Assembly: GCF_033343995.1 (NCBI RefSeq)
Contig: NZ_CP137573.1
Location: forward strand, 3,195,001-3,259,000
DNA from: Streptomyces sp. HUAS YS2
GTDB lineage: Bacteria > Actinomycetota > Actinomycetes > Streptomycetales > Streptomycetaceae
Reading direction: 5' to 3'
Length of the DNA: 64,000 bases
In this document: positions 16,682 to 24,720 of the stretch, piece after piece
Layout of the letters: each line of letters begins with the position of its first letter
Position numbering within the stretch: the stretch's first letter is position 1
Notes under the pieces: model-generated
Seen by the model: the letters and a program-made list of their open reading frames with translations, nothing else
What the model was told of the DNA's origin: nothing
Databases searched by the model: none
Translations under genes and position numbers: made by a program

Positions 16682-16711
16682 GCGGAGCAGCGTAGGAGAG
16701 CCGTCTGACAA
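16682..16711 (-). promoter_or_regulatory. RecA-independent DNA-damage (PafBC-type) promoter, leaderless
   Basis: Read on the minus strand: TTGTCAGAC (16711-16703), 8 bases, TACGCT (16694-16689), then 7 bases to the ATG. The published RecA-NDp consensus is tTGTCRgtg-N8-TAnnnT, recognised with the PafBC activator. The core TTGTCA, spacing and TAnnnT all match; the weaker GTG part does not. An equivalent element stands before the paralogous gene at 18689. Confidence 0.65.
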
Positions 16712-16756
16712 CGGCCCTGCCGGGCTCGGGAGGGGAGCGGGCGCAGACCGTCGGGC

Positions 16757-17305
16757 TCAGGCGTGCCAGTGGTCGGTGACGCCCTCCTCGGCGACCAGCA
16801 TGACGCGCCGGAGCAGGTCGTTGAGCCGCGTCAGTTCGTCCTTGTCGAGGACGCCGAGCAGCCGCTCCTCCTCGTGGCCGAGGAAGTCCATCGCGCCGAC
16901 CCAGGTCTCGCGCCCGGAGGCGGTGAGTTCGACGACGACCCGACGGCGGTCGGTCGTCGACTGCGTACGGCGGACGAAGCCGCGCTTCTCCAGGGCGTCG
17001 AGGCGGCCCGTGACGGAGGCGGGCGCGAGGTCGAGGTCCTGCGCGAGCTCGGAGGGCGCGGCGCTGCCGCCGCGGCCTGCCAGCTTGTGCAGGGTGTCGA
17101 ACTCGTGGCGTTCCAGATCGAAGTCGACGAGCGACTGCTCGCGCACCCGGCGCAGGTGCACGGAGAGCTTCTTCATGCGGGTGACCGCGCCCTCGACGGC
17201 CGGGTCGAGGCCGGGCAGCACGGGCTGCCAGCGGGCCACGTGCGCGTCGGTCCAGTCGCGCCGCGGGGGTTCCGCGGGCGGGGTCGGGGGCTGCGTCGGC
17301 TCCAT
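16757..17305 (-). CDS. MarR-family transcriptional regulator
   Basis: 182 residues. A winged helix of MarR type is visible: helix ALDERHEFD-like DLERHEFDTLHKL, recognition region ELAQDLDLAPASVTGRLDAL, wing TQSTTDRRRVVVELTASG, and a helical dimerisation region at both ends. It is divergent from the MFS transporter gene; the 86-base gap contains a large AT-rich palindrome (17345-17383), so it most likely represses the transporter and itself, released by a ligand that the pump exports. TACGAT at 17317-17312 is a possible -10 giving a near-leaderless transcript. Confidence 0.9.
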   Translation of the reverse strand: MEPTQPPTPPAEPPRRDWTDAHVARWQPVLPGLDPAVEGAVTRMKKLSVHLRRVREQSLVDFDLERHEFDTLHKLAGRGGSAAPSELAQDLDLAPASVTGRLDALEKRGFVRRTQSTTDRRRVVVELTASGRETWVGAMDFLGHEEERLLGVLDKDELTRLNDLLRRVMLVAEEGVTDHWHA

Positions 17306-17344
17306 GGACCGATCGTACGTCGATGTCCACGATCCTTCGCCCCC

Positions 17345-17391
17345 GAATATTTCGTTGACGAATTATTCGGTACCGAAATATTCTCGCGGTC
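17345..17391 (+). promoter_or_regulatory. MFS promoter overlapped by MarR-type palindromic operator
   Basis: GAATATTTCG (17345-17354) and its exact complement CGAAATATTC (17374-17383) enclose a second perfect palindrome TTCGGTACCGAA (17366-17377). TTGACG (17355-17360), 18 bases and TATTCT (17379-17384) form a promoter placing the start about at ATG 17392. The AT-rich palindromes are striking in this GC-rich context and cover the whole promoter. Confidence 0.75.
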
Positions 17392-18654
17392 ATGCCTGCC
17401 GCTCCCGGCGACGCCGTCGTCGCACCCGACGCCGTGCCCCTCCCCCACCCGCTGCGCACCCGCGACTTCCGGCTGTTCTTCGCCGGCCGCACGCTCTCGC
17501 TGCTCGGCGACGCGGCGATCCCCGCCGCGCTCGCCCTCGCCGTCCTGAAGGCCACCGGCTCCACCTCGGCACTCGCCCTCGTCCTCGCCTGCGCGGTGGT
17601 CCCCAAGCTGCTCCTGCTGCCGCTGGGCGGCGTGGCCGGCGACCGGTTCGACGCCCGCACGATCGCCCTGACCACCGACCTCGTCCGCTGCGCGACCCAA
17701 CTCCTCGTCGGCGCCCAGCTGCTGAGCGGCCATCCGACGCTCTGGGTCATCGCCGCCGCCGAGGTCGTCGGCGGCGCGGCTGGGGCGTTCGCCATGCCGA
17801 CCGGCGCGCCCCTGGTCAAGGGCACGGTGGCCACCGCGTCCCTGCACGCCGCCAACGCCGCCCTGGGCATCGCGCAGAGCGCCACCCGCCTCGGCGGCCC
17901 GCTGCTCGGCGGCACGCTGGTGCTGACCGTCGGGGCCGGCTGGGCGTTCGTCCTCGACGCGGCCAGCTTCGCCGTCAGCGCCGCGCTGCTGACCGCCGTC
18001 CGCGTCGTACGGGTTCCCGTCCCCCGCAGCACCCTGCGCGCCGACCTCCGCGAGGGCTGGCAGGAGGTCAGGACCCGGGACTGGTACTGGACCAGCCTGA
18101 TCGGCCACAGCGCCTGGAACGGGGCCGCGGCCGTCCTGCTGACCCTCGGCCCGGCGATCGCGGTCGCGCAGCTGGGCGGCGAGGCCACCTGGGTCGTGTT
18201 CCTCTGGGTCGGTTCGGTCGGTCTGCTGCTGGGCTCCCTCGTCGCCGGCCGGGCCCGCCCCCGCCGCCCCGTCCTCGTCGCCAACCTCGGCCTCGCGACG
18301 TACGCGCTGCCGCTGGTGCTGCTGGCCCTGCCCGCGCCGGCACCGGTGACGATCGCCGCGTACGGGATCGCGCAGGCCGGCCTCGGGTTCCTGTCCCCGG
18401 TGTGGGAGACCGCCGTCCAACGGGCCGTCCCCGCCCACGCGCTGGCGCGCGTCACCTCGTACGACTGGCTGCTCTCGCTCGCCGCGATGCCCCTCGGCTA
18501 CGTCCTGGCCCCGCTCGCCGCCGCGGCCTGGGGGTCCGAAGTACCGCTGCTGGTGGCGGCGGTGGCGGTCGGCGGGTGCTGCCTGGGCACGGCGCTGGTG
18601 CCGGGCGTACGGCGTTTCGGGGCGGAGGAACGGTCCACCGTGCGGGCCGACTGA
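17392..18654 (+). CDS. Major facilitator superfamily exporter
   Basis: 420 residues, about 12 hydrophobic segments. It starts with LRTRDFRLFFAGRTLSLLGD, typical of the DHA3-like drug or siderophore exporter group. The loop 2-3 signature is GGVAGDRFDART, and helix 5 contains NAALGIAQSATRLGGPLLGG. Likely a proton-driven efflux pump in the cytoplasmic membrane; the substrate is not evident. Regulation by the divergent MarR protein is strongly implied by the shared palindromic promoter. The ATG lies where transcription should start, so the mRNA is probably leaderless. The next gene's promoter overlaps its 3' end region. Confidence 0.92.
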   Translation: MPAAPGDAVVAPDAVPLPHPLRTRDFRLFFAGRTLSLLGDAAIPAALALAVLKATGSTSALALVLACAVVPKLLLLPLGGVAGDRFDARTIALTTDLVRCATQLLVGAQLLSGHPTLWVIAAAEVVGGAAGAFAMPTGAPLVKGTVATASLHAANAALGIAQSATRLGGPLLGGTLVLTVGAGWAFVLDAASFAVSAALLTAVRVVRVPVPRSTLRADLREGWQEVRTRDWYWTSLIGHSAWNGAAAVLLTLGPAIAVAQLGGEATWVVFLWVGSVGLLLGSLVAGRARPRRPVLVANLGLATYALPLVLLALPAPAPVTIAAYGIAQAGLGFLSPVWETAVQRAVPAHALARVTSYDWLLSLAAMPLGYVLAPLAAAAWGSEVPLLVAAVAVGGCCLGTALVPGVRRFGAEERSTVRAD

Positions 18655-18658
18655 GACG

Positions 18659-18688
18659 TTGTCGGTGGAGTCCCCTACCGTCGTGCAC
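18659..18688 (+). promoter_or_regulatory. RecA-independent DNA-damage (PafBC-type) promoter, leaderless
   Basis: TTGTCGGTG (18659-18667), exactly 8 bases, TACCGT (18676-18681), then 7 bases to ATG 18689. This is a complete match to the mycobacterial RecA-NDp consensus tTGTCRgtg-N8-TAnnnT. It begins only 5 bases after the MFS stop codon. Confidence 0.78.
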
Positions 18689-21205
18689 ATGGTGGGGAGC
18701 ACGAGCCTGGAGAGCAGGCTGGACGAGGCCGCCGCGGCCGACGCCGCGGCGGACGGCGGGCGGATCGGCACGCTGCTGCAATCGCTGGACGACGCGGGGC
18801 GGCGGGCCGCCGCACTGCACCTGCACCGACGCATGTGCACGGAACCCCGTCGCGTCGTCGGGCGGGCCCTCGCGGCCCTCGCGGAGCAGGAACTCGCCTG
18901 GACGACCGCCGAGTCGGACCTGCTGCTCGCACGGCTGCTGGGCAGGGACTCCCTCGTGTCGCCGTACGAGCTGGAGCAGGAGTTCATCACGCTGATGTCC
19001 CTCGCGCTCTCGGCGGCCGAGCGGGCCGAGGACTTCGACCGGCCCCGGCTGCGGGCGCTGCACCTCGCGGCCGACGGCGCATGGCTCTCCCACAGCAACG
19101 AGTACGCGCCATTGAAGCGGCGGGTGACTGCCCTGCTGGCCCGCGAGCCCCGGATCGGCCCGGACGGACTGCCCCGGCACGTCCTCGACGGCCTGGACGA
19201 CTACGGTCCCGCGATGCGCGCCGCACACCCGGAACTGCTCGCCGGGCGGGGCACGGCCGCGTTCCTCGCGCACTGCCTCCAGGTCGGGCAGGTCCGGGCC
19301 ACCAAGGCCTGGCGCGGACGGGCCGCGGAACTCCTCGCGGAGACCGAGGCCGGCGCGGAGCTGGTGCGGCGGCTGCTGGAGGGGATCGCCGCCCAGCCCG
19401 AGCACCACATCTCCGACCTCAGCCCGTGGGGCATGAACTGGTTCGGCATCGCCGCCGACACCAACACCTGCCTGGTGCGCGGACTGCTGTGGGCGGCGCG
19501 CGACCTGGACACCGACTGGGCGGCCCCGCTGATCGGCGAGGTCGCGATCAACGCCGGTACGGGCATGGGCGGGTCGGGCGGCTCCTGCCGCAGCCAGCCG
19601 CTGACCACGACCGCCGTCGCCGTCCTCGGCGAGTTCGACGGGCCGCACGGCGAACAGGCGATCCAGGCGCTGGCCCGGGTCAGGACCAAGGTCCGCAACC
19701 GGACGGTGCTCAAGGGCCTCGCCAAAGCCGTGGAGGCCGTCTCCGCGCGGGCCGGGCTCACCCCGTCGATGCTGCGCGAGCGCGGCGTACCCGACCACGG
19801 GCTCGACGCGCGCGGGATGAGGGAGGAGCCGCTCGGGGCGTACACGGCGGTGCTGTCGGCCGCGGCTCCGGGCGTGGCCGGGCTGTCGTTCCTGGGCCCC
19901 CGGGGCAAGGCGCTGAAGTCCGCGCCCAAGGCAGTCCGTGAGGAGCACGCCGAGGCCCTGAAGCCGCTCCGGCGCGCCCTGAAGGAGCTGCGGACTCTGC
20001 TGGCCGGCGAGCGGGCCCGCCTGGAGGAACACCTGGCCGCCGGGACGACCTGGGCGGCGGCGGACTGGCAGCGGTACGGCATCGACCACCCAATCACCGG
20101 TTCGGTCGCCCGCGCCCTGCTGTGGGAGGTCCGCGCCGACGCGGAGGACGGCGAGCGCTGGACGGCCGGTCTGCCCGAGCGGACCGGCGGCGGCTGGGCG
20201 CTGGCCGGACCCGACGGCACCGCGACCCCGGTCGGCCCGGGGGCGCGGGTGCGGCTGTGGCATCCGCTGCGGGCCGGGGCCGACGAGGTCGCCGAGTGGC
20301 GCGAGGAACTGACCGCACGCGAGGTGCGGCAGCCCTTCAAGCAGGTGTTCCGCGAGGTGTACCCGCTCACCCCCGCCGAGGCGACGACGGGCACCTACTC
20401 CAACCGCTTCGCCGGCCACGTCCTGCGCTACGGCCAGGCCCGGTCGCTGATGACCGAACGCGGCTGGACGGGCAACCACCTGGGCCACTTCGGCGACAAC
20501 TACGCCGCCGAGATGCTCAAGGAGCTGCCCCGTCCCGGCGAACTCCCGCTGTCCGAGGGCGTGTTCTGGCGGGCCCGGTTCTTCGTCGAACTGGTCGACG
20601 CCGGGACGCGGGGCGACGGGGTCGCCGAGCTGTGCTCCACCGACCAGGTGCGGATCGAGCGCCGCGCGGCCTCGGCCGGACCGCGCGGGGCCTGGGACAC
20701 CGCCCCGCTCACCGACGTCCCGGCGCTGGTGCTGTCGGAGGCGCTGCGGGACGTCGACCTGTTCACCGGCGTGGCGTCGATCGGCGCCCACCCCGACTGG
20801 CGGGACCGCGGCGCGGACCGGGCGTACGGCACGTACTGGCAGACGTACGCCTTCGGCGAGCTGACCGAGTCCGCGAAGCTGCGGAAGGAGGCCCTGGCGC
20901 GGCTCCTGCCGCGCACCCGCGTGGCCGACCGGATCGAGCTGACGGACCGCTTCCTGCGCGTCCGGGGCGACCGGCGTACGTACCGGATCCACCTGGGCTC
21001 GGGCAACATCCTGATGGAGCCGGACGACTCCTACCTGTGCATCGTCGCGGACCGGGGCACGGCGGCCCGGGGCGACCGGCTCTTCCTGCCGTTCGAGGAG
21101 GACGGCGGGCTGCTGTCCGTGATCCTGTCGAAGGCGTTCCTGCTCGCCGACGACGCGAAGATCACCGACCCCACCATCACCGCCCAGCTGCGCCGGGGGC
21201 TGTGA
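18689..21205 (+). CDS. DUF4132 domain protein (paralogue B)
   Basis: 838 residues from ATG 18689, chosen because the promoter predicts a leaderless mRNA starting there (an in-frame TTG at 18659 is inside the -35). The N-terminal half is helical with repeats; the C-terminal DUF4132 region shares with the 13938-16388 gene TYSNRFAGHVLR, ALRDVDLFTGVASIG, YRIHLGSGNILM, LCIVADRG, LSKAFLLADD and ITDPTITAQL. Function unknown. The two paralogues are transcribed away from each other, each from the same class of promoter, which argues for one regulon. The last 29 bases overlap the convergent hydrolase gene. Confidence 0.85.
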   Translation: MVGSTSLESRLDEAAAADAAADGGRIGTLLQSLDDAGRRAAALHLHRRMCTEPRRVVGRALAALAEQELAWTTAESDLLLARLLGRDSLVSPYELEQEFITLMSLALSAAERAEDFDRPRLRALHLAADGAWLSHSNEYAPLKRRVTALLAREPRIGPDGLPRHVLDGLDDYGPAMRAAHPELLAGRGTAAFLAHCLQVGQVRATKAWRGRAAELLAETEAGAELVRRLLEGIAAQPEHHISDLSPWGMNWFGIAADTNTCLVRGLLWAARDLDTDWAAPLIGEVAINAGTGMGGSGGSCRSQPLTTTAVAVLGEFDGPHGEQAIQALARVRTKVRNRTVLKGLAKAVEAVSARAGLTPSMLRERGVPDHGLDARGMREEPLGAYTAVLSAAAPGVAGLSFLGPRGKALKSAPKAVREEHAEALKPLRRALKELRTLLAGERARLEEHLAAGTTWAAADWQRYGIDHPITGSVARALLWEVRADAEDGERWTAGLPERTGGGWALAGPDGTATPVGPGARVRLWHPLRAGADEVAEWREELTAREVRQPFKQVFREVYPLTPAEATTGTYSNRFAGHVLRYGQARSLMTERGWTGNHLGHFGDNYAAEMLKELPRPGELPLSEGVFWRARFFVELVDAGTRGDGVAELCSTDQVRIERRAASAGPRGAWDTAPLTDVPALVLSEALRDVDLFTGVASIGAHPDWRDRGADRAYGTYWQTYAFGELTESAKLRKEALARLLPRTRVADRIELTDRFLRVRGDRRTYRIHLGSGNILMEPDDSYLCIVADRGTAARGDRLFLPFEEDGGLLSVILSKAFLLADDAKITDPTITAQLRRGL

Positions 21206-21962
21206 CGCCGGCCAGGAACCGCGTCAGCAGCTCGGCGGTCTCCGCCGGGCGCTCCAGGGACGGGAGATGCCCCGCCCAGTCCAGGACGAGGTGACGGGCG
21301 TCCGGCAGCGTCTCCGCGAGGCGGACGGCGATCTGCCGGAAGTCGTCCACGTCCTGGGCCCCGGACACGGCCAGGACGGGCACGGAGATGCGCGCGAGGT
21401 CGGCCGCGGCCACCTCAGCGCCCACCGGCCAGTTCTCCTCCGGCACCGCCAGCTGGACGTCGAAGGCGCGCCGCTGCATCAGCCGGACCAGCTCGCGCGC
21501 GGCCTCGTCGGCGTCCGGGCCGAGCCAGAAGTCGACGTTGAGGTCCACCGCCGCTGCGACGTCACCGGCCTCCAGGAACGCGTCCTCGGCGGTCCCGAAG
21601 GCGCGGAGGTCGGCGCTCGGCTCGTGCCCGGGAGCGCCGGCGCACAGCAGCGCGAGGGCGGAGACCCGCTCGGGGTGGAGCACGGCGAGTTCGAGCGCGA
21701 CCTTGCCGCCGAACGAGGACCCGACGACGGCGGCGCGCTCGACCCCGAGGGAGTCGAGGAGCGCGCGGACGTCCTCGGCATGGGTGTGCGGGGCATCGAT
21801 CGGGGTCTCCCCGAAGCCGCGCAGATCGCACCGGACCACCCGGTGGCCGGCCTCGGCCAGGGCGTCGAGGGAAACGTCCCACATCCTCCGGTCGCAGACG
21901 CCGGAGTGGAGCAGGACGACGGTCGAGGGGCCTTCACCGGCCAGGTCATGAGCAAGGATCAC
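21177..21962 (-). CDS. Alpha/beta hydrolase
   Basis: 261 residues, standard length. Oxyanion region VVLLHSGVCDRRMW, nucleophile elbow VGSSFGGK (Ser about residue 82), acid Asp in AVSGAQDVDDF, and catalytic His in WAGHLPSLERP form a full catalytic triad. Resembles the 3-oxoadipate enol-lactonase/epoxide-hydrolase-like group, but the substrate cannot be told. GTG 21962 follows TTAGGGT by 6 bases, consistent with a leaderless start. Convergent with, and overlapping, the DUF4132 gene. Confidence 0.88.
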   Translation of the reverse strand: MILAHDLAGEGPSTVVLLHSGVCDRRMWDVSLDALAEAGHRVVRCDLRGFGETPIDAPHTHAEDVRALLDSLGVERAAVVGSSFGGKVALELAVLHPERVSALALLCAGAPGHEPSADLRAFGTAEDAFLEAGDVAAAVDLNVDFWLGPDADEAARELVRLMQRRAFDVQLAVPEENWPVGAEVAAADLARISVPVLAVSGAQDVDDFRQIAVRLAETLPDARHLVLDWAGHLPSLERPAETAELLTRFLAGVTAPGAAGR

Positions 21963-22040
21963 CCGCAGACCCTAAGCAGCCGGGCCGTCGCCCGCCTCGG
22001 CTTTTCTCCCGCCCCGCGCGCCCGGCTAGGCTCGGACACC

Positions 22041-22877
22041 GTGAAGGACGTGAAGGAAGAGAAGGCCGCCGAAGCCGGGAGGCCCCCCGAGGCCGCCAAG
22101 GCCCCCGCCGGCAAGGCCCTCGCCGGCAAGGCGCCCGCCGAGAAAGCCCCTGCCGCCAAGGCCCCCAAGAGCGAGCAGACCCGCACCCTCATCCTCGAGA
22201 CCGCGCTCCGCCTGTTCAGGGAGCGCGGCTACGACAAGACGACGATGCGGGCCATCGCCCAGGAGGCCGGCGTCTCCGTCGGCAACGCGTACTACTACTT
22301 CTCCTCCAAGGAACACCTGGTCCAGGGGTTCTACGACCGGATCGCCGAGGAGCACCAGACGGCCGTGCGGGAGATCCTGGACGGCGGCGAGAAGGACCTC
22401 ACGGCCCGCATCCGCGGGGTCCTGCTCGCCTGGCTCGACATCGCCGAGCCGTACCACGAGTTCGCGGCCCAGTTCTTCAAGAACGCCGCCGACCCGGACA
22501 GCCCGCTCAGCCCCTTCTCGCCCGAGTCGGAGGGCCCCCGCGAGGCCGTGATCGAGGTGCACCGCCGGGTCATCTCCGGCGCCTCGGTGAAGATCGACCC
22601 CGAACTCGCCGAGCCGCTCCCCCGGTTGCTCTGGCTCCAGCAGATGGGACTGGTCCTCTTCTGGGTCTACGACCGCTCCGAGGGCGCCGCCAACAGCCGC
22701 CGACTGGTCGAGCGCCTCGCCCCGGTCACCGCCCGCGCGATCTCGCTCTCCCGCTTCCGCATCCTGCGGCCCCTGGTCAAGGAGACCCACGACCTGCTGG
22801 CCGACTTCATGCCGACCGCGGCCGGCATGGCCGCCTCCGGCAAGCCCACCCGCGCCAAGAAGCCGGCCGCGGAGTAG
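22041..22877 (+). CDS. TetR-family regulator with Lys/Ala/Pro-repeat N-terminal tail
   Basis: 278 residues. An unusual 45-residue N-terminal tail is built of repeated PAGK/PAEK/PAAK units. A canonical TetR HTH follows (LILETALRLFRERGYDKTTM, then AGVSVGNAYYYFSSKEHLVQ) and a long helical ligand/dimer domain. A Lys-rich end (RAKKPAAE) mirrors the N-terminal tail. The basic repeats may add nonspecific DNA binding, as in the tails of actinobacterial HupS or Lsr2-like proteins (inference). GTG 22041 lies 8 bases after TAGGCT, a possible -10. Ligand and targets unknown; the divergent hydrolase is the nearest candidate target. Confidence 0.88.
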   Translation: MKDVKEEKAAEAGRPPEAAKAPAGKALAGKAPAEKAPAAKAPKSEQTRTLILETALRLFRERGYDKTTMRAIAQEAGVSVGNAYYYFSSKEHLVQGFYDRIAEEHQTAVREILDGGEKDLTARIRGVLLAWLDIAEPYHEFAAQFFKNAADPDSPLSPFSPESEGPREAVIEVHRRVISGASVKIDPELAEPLPRLLWLQQMGLVLFWVYDRSEGAANSRRLVERLAPVTARAISLSRFRILRPLVKETHDLLADFMPTAAGMAASGKPTRAKKPAAE

Positions 22878-22891
22878 GCACTCCCGCGAAC

Positions 22892-22933
22892 CGGCTCCGG
22901 CCCAGGACCGGCCCCGGCCAGGGGCCGGAGCCG
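22892..22933. terminator. Bidirectional terminator
   Basis: CGGCTCCGGCCC (22892-22903) pairs with GGGCCGGAGCCG (22922-22933), a perfect 12-bp stem with an 18-base loop able to form its own CCGG pairs. It lies between the convergent TetR and solute-binding protein genes. Confidence 0.75.
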
Positions 22934-22941
22934 TCGGAGGG

Positions 22942-24495
22942 CTAGATCCAGCCCAGTTCCCACAGGCGCCAGATGCCCGTGCCGTCCGAGAGGTACTGCG
23001 AGCCGCCGACCGCCTGGGTCGACAGGACGTAGTCCTTCTTCTGCCACAGCGGGACCAGCGGGACGTCCTTGGCCACCTCGCGCTGGATCTCCTTGAAGTC
23101 CCCGGCCGCGCGGCCCCGGTCGCCGTACTGCTGGGTGGAGGAGATCAGCTGGTCGATGCGCCGGCTGGAGAAGCCGTTGTGCAGCGTGTTGTCGGTGCCG
23201 ACCAGCGGGGCGGTGAAGCTGTCGGAGTCCGGGAAGTCGGGCAGCCAGCCGACCGTGTACGCGTCGTAGGCACCGGACGCGTACCCCTTCTGGAAGTTCT
23301 GCCAGTCCGCCTGCACGACCTTCACCTCGAACAGCTTGGTCGCCTCCAGCTGACGCTTCAGCTCGGCGGCCTCGGCCGCGTACGTGGCGTCCTTGCGGAA
23401 ACCGAGGGTGAACGCGACCGGCGTCTTGACGTCCGCGTCCTTCAGGATCCGCTCCGCCTCCTTCGCGTCCGGCTTCGGGTACGCGTCGAAGAACGCCGTG
23501 CTGTGACCGGTGAAGCCCTGCGGGAGCAGCGAGTACAGCGGCGCGACCGTGCCGTGGAAGACGTTCGTGACGACCGCCGGCCGGTCCACGACCGCCGCTA
23601 CGGCCCGCCGGACCGCCTTGTCGGACATCACCGAGCCCGAGCGCACGTTGAAGTTCAGGTTCCGGATCTCCGGGCTGTCCGCCTCGGTGAGCCGGATGTC
23701 GCCCTTCGTGTCGTCCAGCGTCGACACCATCTGCGGCGGCAGCTGCCGGTGCGTCACGTCGACCTTCTTGGTCTCCCACGCCTCCGCGAGCTGCTCCGAC
23801 TCCTTGAAGTACTTGATCACCACGGCGCCGCCGGTCCGGTTGATCGCGCCCTTGTACTTCGGGTTCGGCTCCAGCCTGGCGCTGACGCCCGGCTTGTACT
23901 CCTTGAGCACGTACGGGCCCGAGCCGTCCACCCGGACGTCCTCGCGCAGCGACTTCGACGGGTACTGGGTCCGGTCCACGATCGAACCGGCGCCCGTCGC
24001 GAGCTTCTGCGGGAACGTCGCGTCGCGGCTGCTCAGGTTGAAGGTGACCGTCTGCCCCTCGGCGACGACCGACTTCAGCGTCGGGAACAGCGGCTGCGGA
24101 CCGACGTCCGTCTTGATGCCGAGCATCCGCTCGAACGAGTACTTGACGTCCTCGCCGGTGATCTTCCGCCCGTTGGAGAACGTCAGATCGTCCCGCAGTT
24201 CGCACTGGTACGTCTGCAGCTTCATCCCGACGAACTTGCAGCTGCGCGCCGCGTCCGGCACCGGCGTGGTGGAGCCCGGGCTGAACGTCAACAGCGACTG
24301 GAAGACGTTGCTGTACATGGCCCACGAGCCGGCGTCGTACGCCCCGGCCGGGTCCAGTGAGGTCACTTCGTCGGTCGTGCCGACGGTGATCGGATCCTTC
24401 CTGACCTCGTCGGACGGCAGCAGCTGCCATCCTCCGAATCCGGCGGCCACCAGGACGCCACACGTGATGAGGATCCGCAGACGGACCGACTGCAT
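22942..24495 (-). CDS. ABC transporter substrate-binding protein, family 5 (peptide type)
   Basis: 517 residues. An N-terminal hydrophobic segment (ILITCGVLVAAGFGGWQLL) has no lipobox Cys, so it is anchored or secreted rather than lipid-linked. SBP_bac_5 features are TTDEVTSLDPAGAYD, the KYSFERML motif, SGPYVLKEYKPG and a C-terminal VPLVPLWQKKDYVL. Family 5 proteins capture oligopeptides, nickel or sugars. No permease or ATPase genes are adjacent, so this is an orphan binding protein, possibly with a sensory role. Direct repeats about 160 bases upstream (24656-24683) may be regulatory. Confidence 0.88.
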   Translation of the reverse strand: MQSVRLRILITCGVLVAAGFGGWQLLPSDEVRKDPITVGTTDEVTSLDPAGAYDAGSWAMYSNVFQSLLTFSPGSTTPVPDAARSCKFVGMKLQTYQCELRDDLTFSNGRKITGEDVKYSFERMLGIKTDVGPQPLFPTLKSVVAEGQTVTFNLSSRDATFPQKLATGAGSIVDRTQYPSKSLREDVRVDGSGPYVLKEYKPGVSARLEPNPKYKGAINRTGGAVVIKYFKESEQLAEAWETKKVDVTHRQLPPQMVSTLDDTKGDIRLTEADSPEIRNLNFNVRSGSVMSDKAVRRAVAAVVDRPAVVTNVFHGTVAPLYSLLPQGFTGHSTAFFDAYPKPDAKEAERILKDADVKTPVAFTLGFRKDATYAAEAAELKRQLEATKLFEVKVVQADWQNFQKGYASGAYDAYTVGWLPDFPDSDSFTAPLVGTDNTLHNGFSSRRIDQLISSTQQYGDRGRAAGDFKEIQREVAKDVPLVPLWQKKDYVLSTQAVGGSQYLSDGTGIWRLWELGWI

Positions 24496-24655
24496 TGCCG
24501 TGTTTCCTTTATTTCGAGCCCACCCCTGTCGCGACGGCCCCTATCCGATCGCGATGGCGCTCATCCCATCACACCGGTTTCACAAGCGGAAGAGGAAACC
24601 TTCACCACACACGCATATGTCCGGGATATGAGATTCGCGGGGCTGAACCGTACGT

Positions 24656-24683
24656 ATCGGTCACTTCGCAATCGGTCACTCCG
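24656..24683. repeat. Direct repeat ATCGGTCACTnCG upstream of solute-binding protein gene
   Basis: ATCGGTCACTTCG (24656-24668) is repeated as ATCGGTCACTCCG (24671-24683) with a 15-base period. It sits in the 225-base non-coding gap 24496-24720, which otherwise shows no gene. It could be a regulator binding site. Confidence 0.45.
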
Positions 24684-24720
24684 GGGCAAGTCAGGGCGCC
24701 TCGCCCGACCGCCCGCCGGC

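Noticed and set aside
16389..18455. Upstream extension of the DUF4132 frame on the minus strand
   Set aside because: The frame stays open through the MarR and MFS genes, but the ATGA overlap and promoter place the start at 16388.
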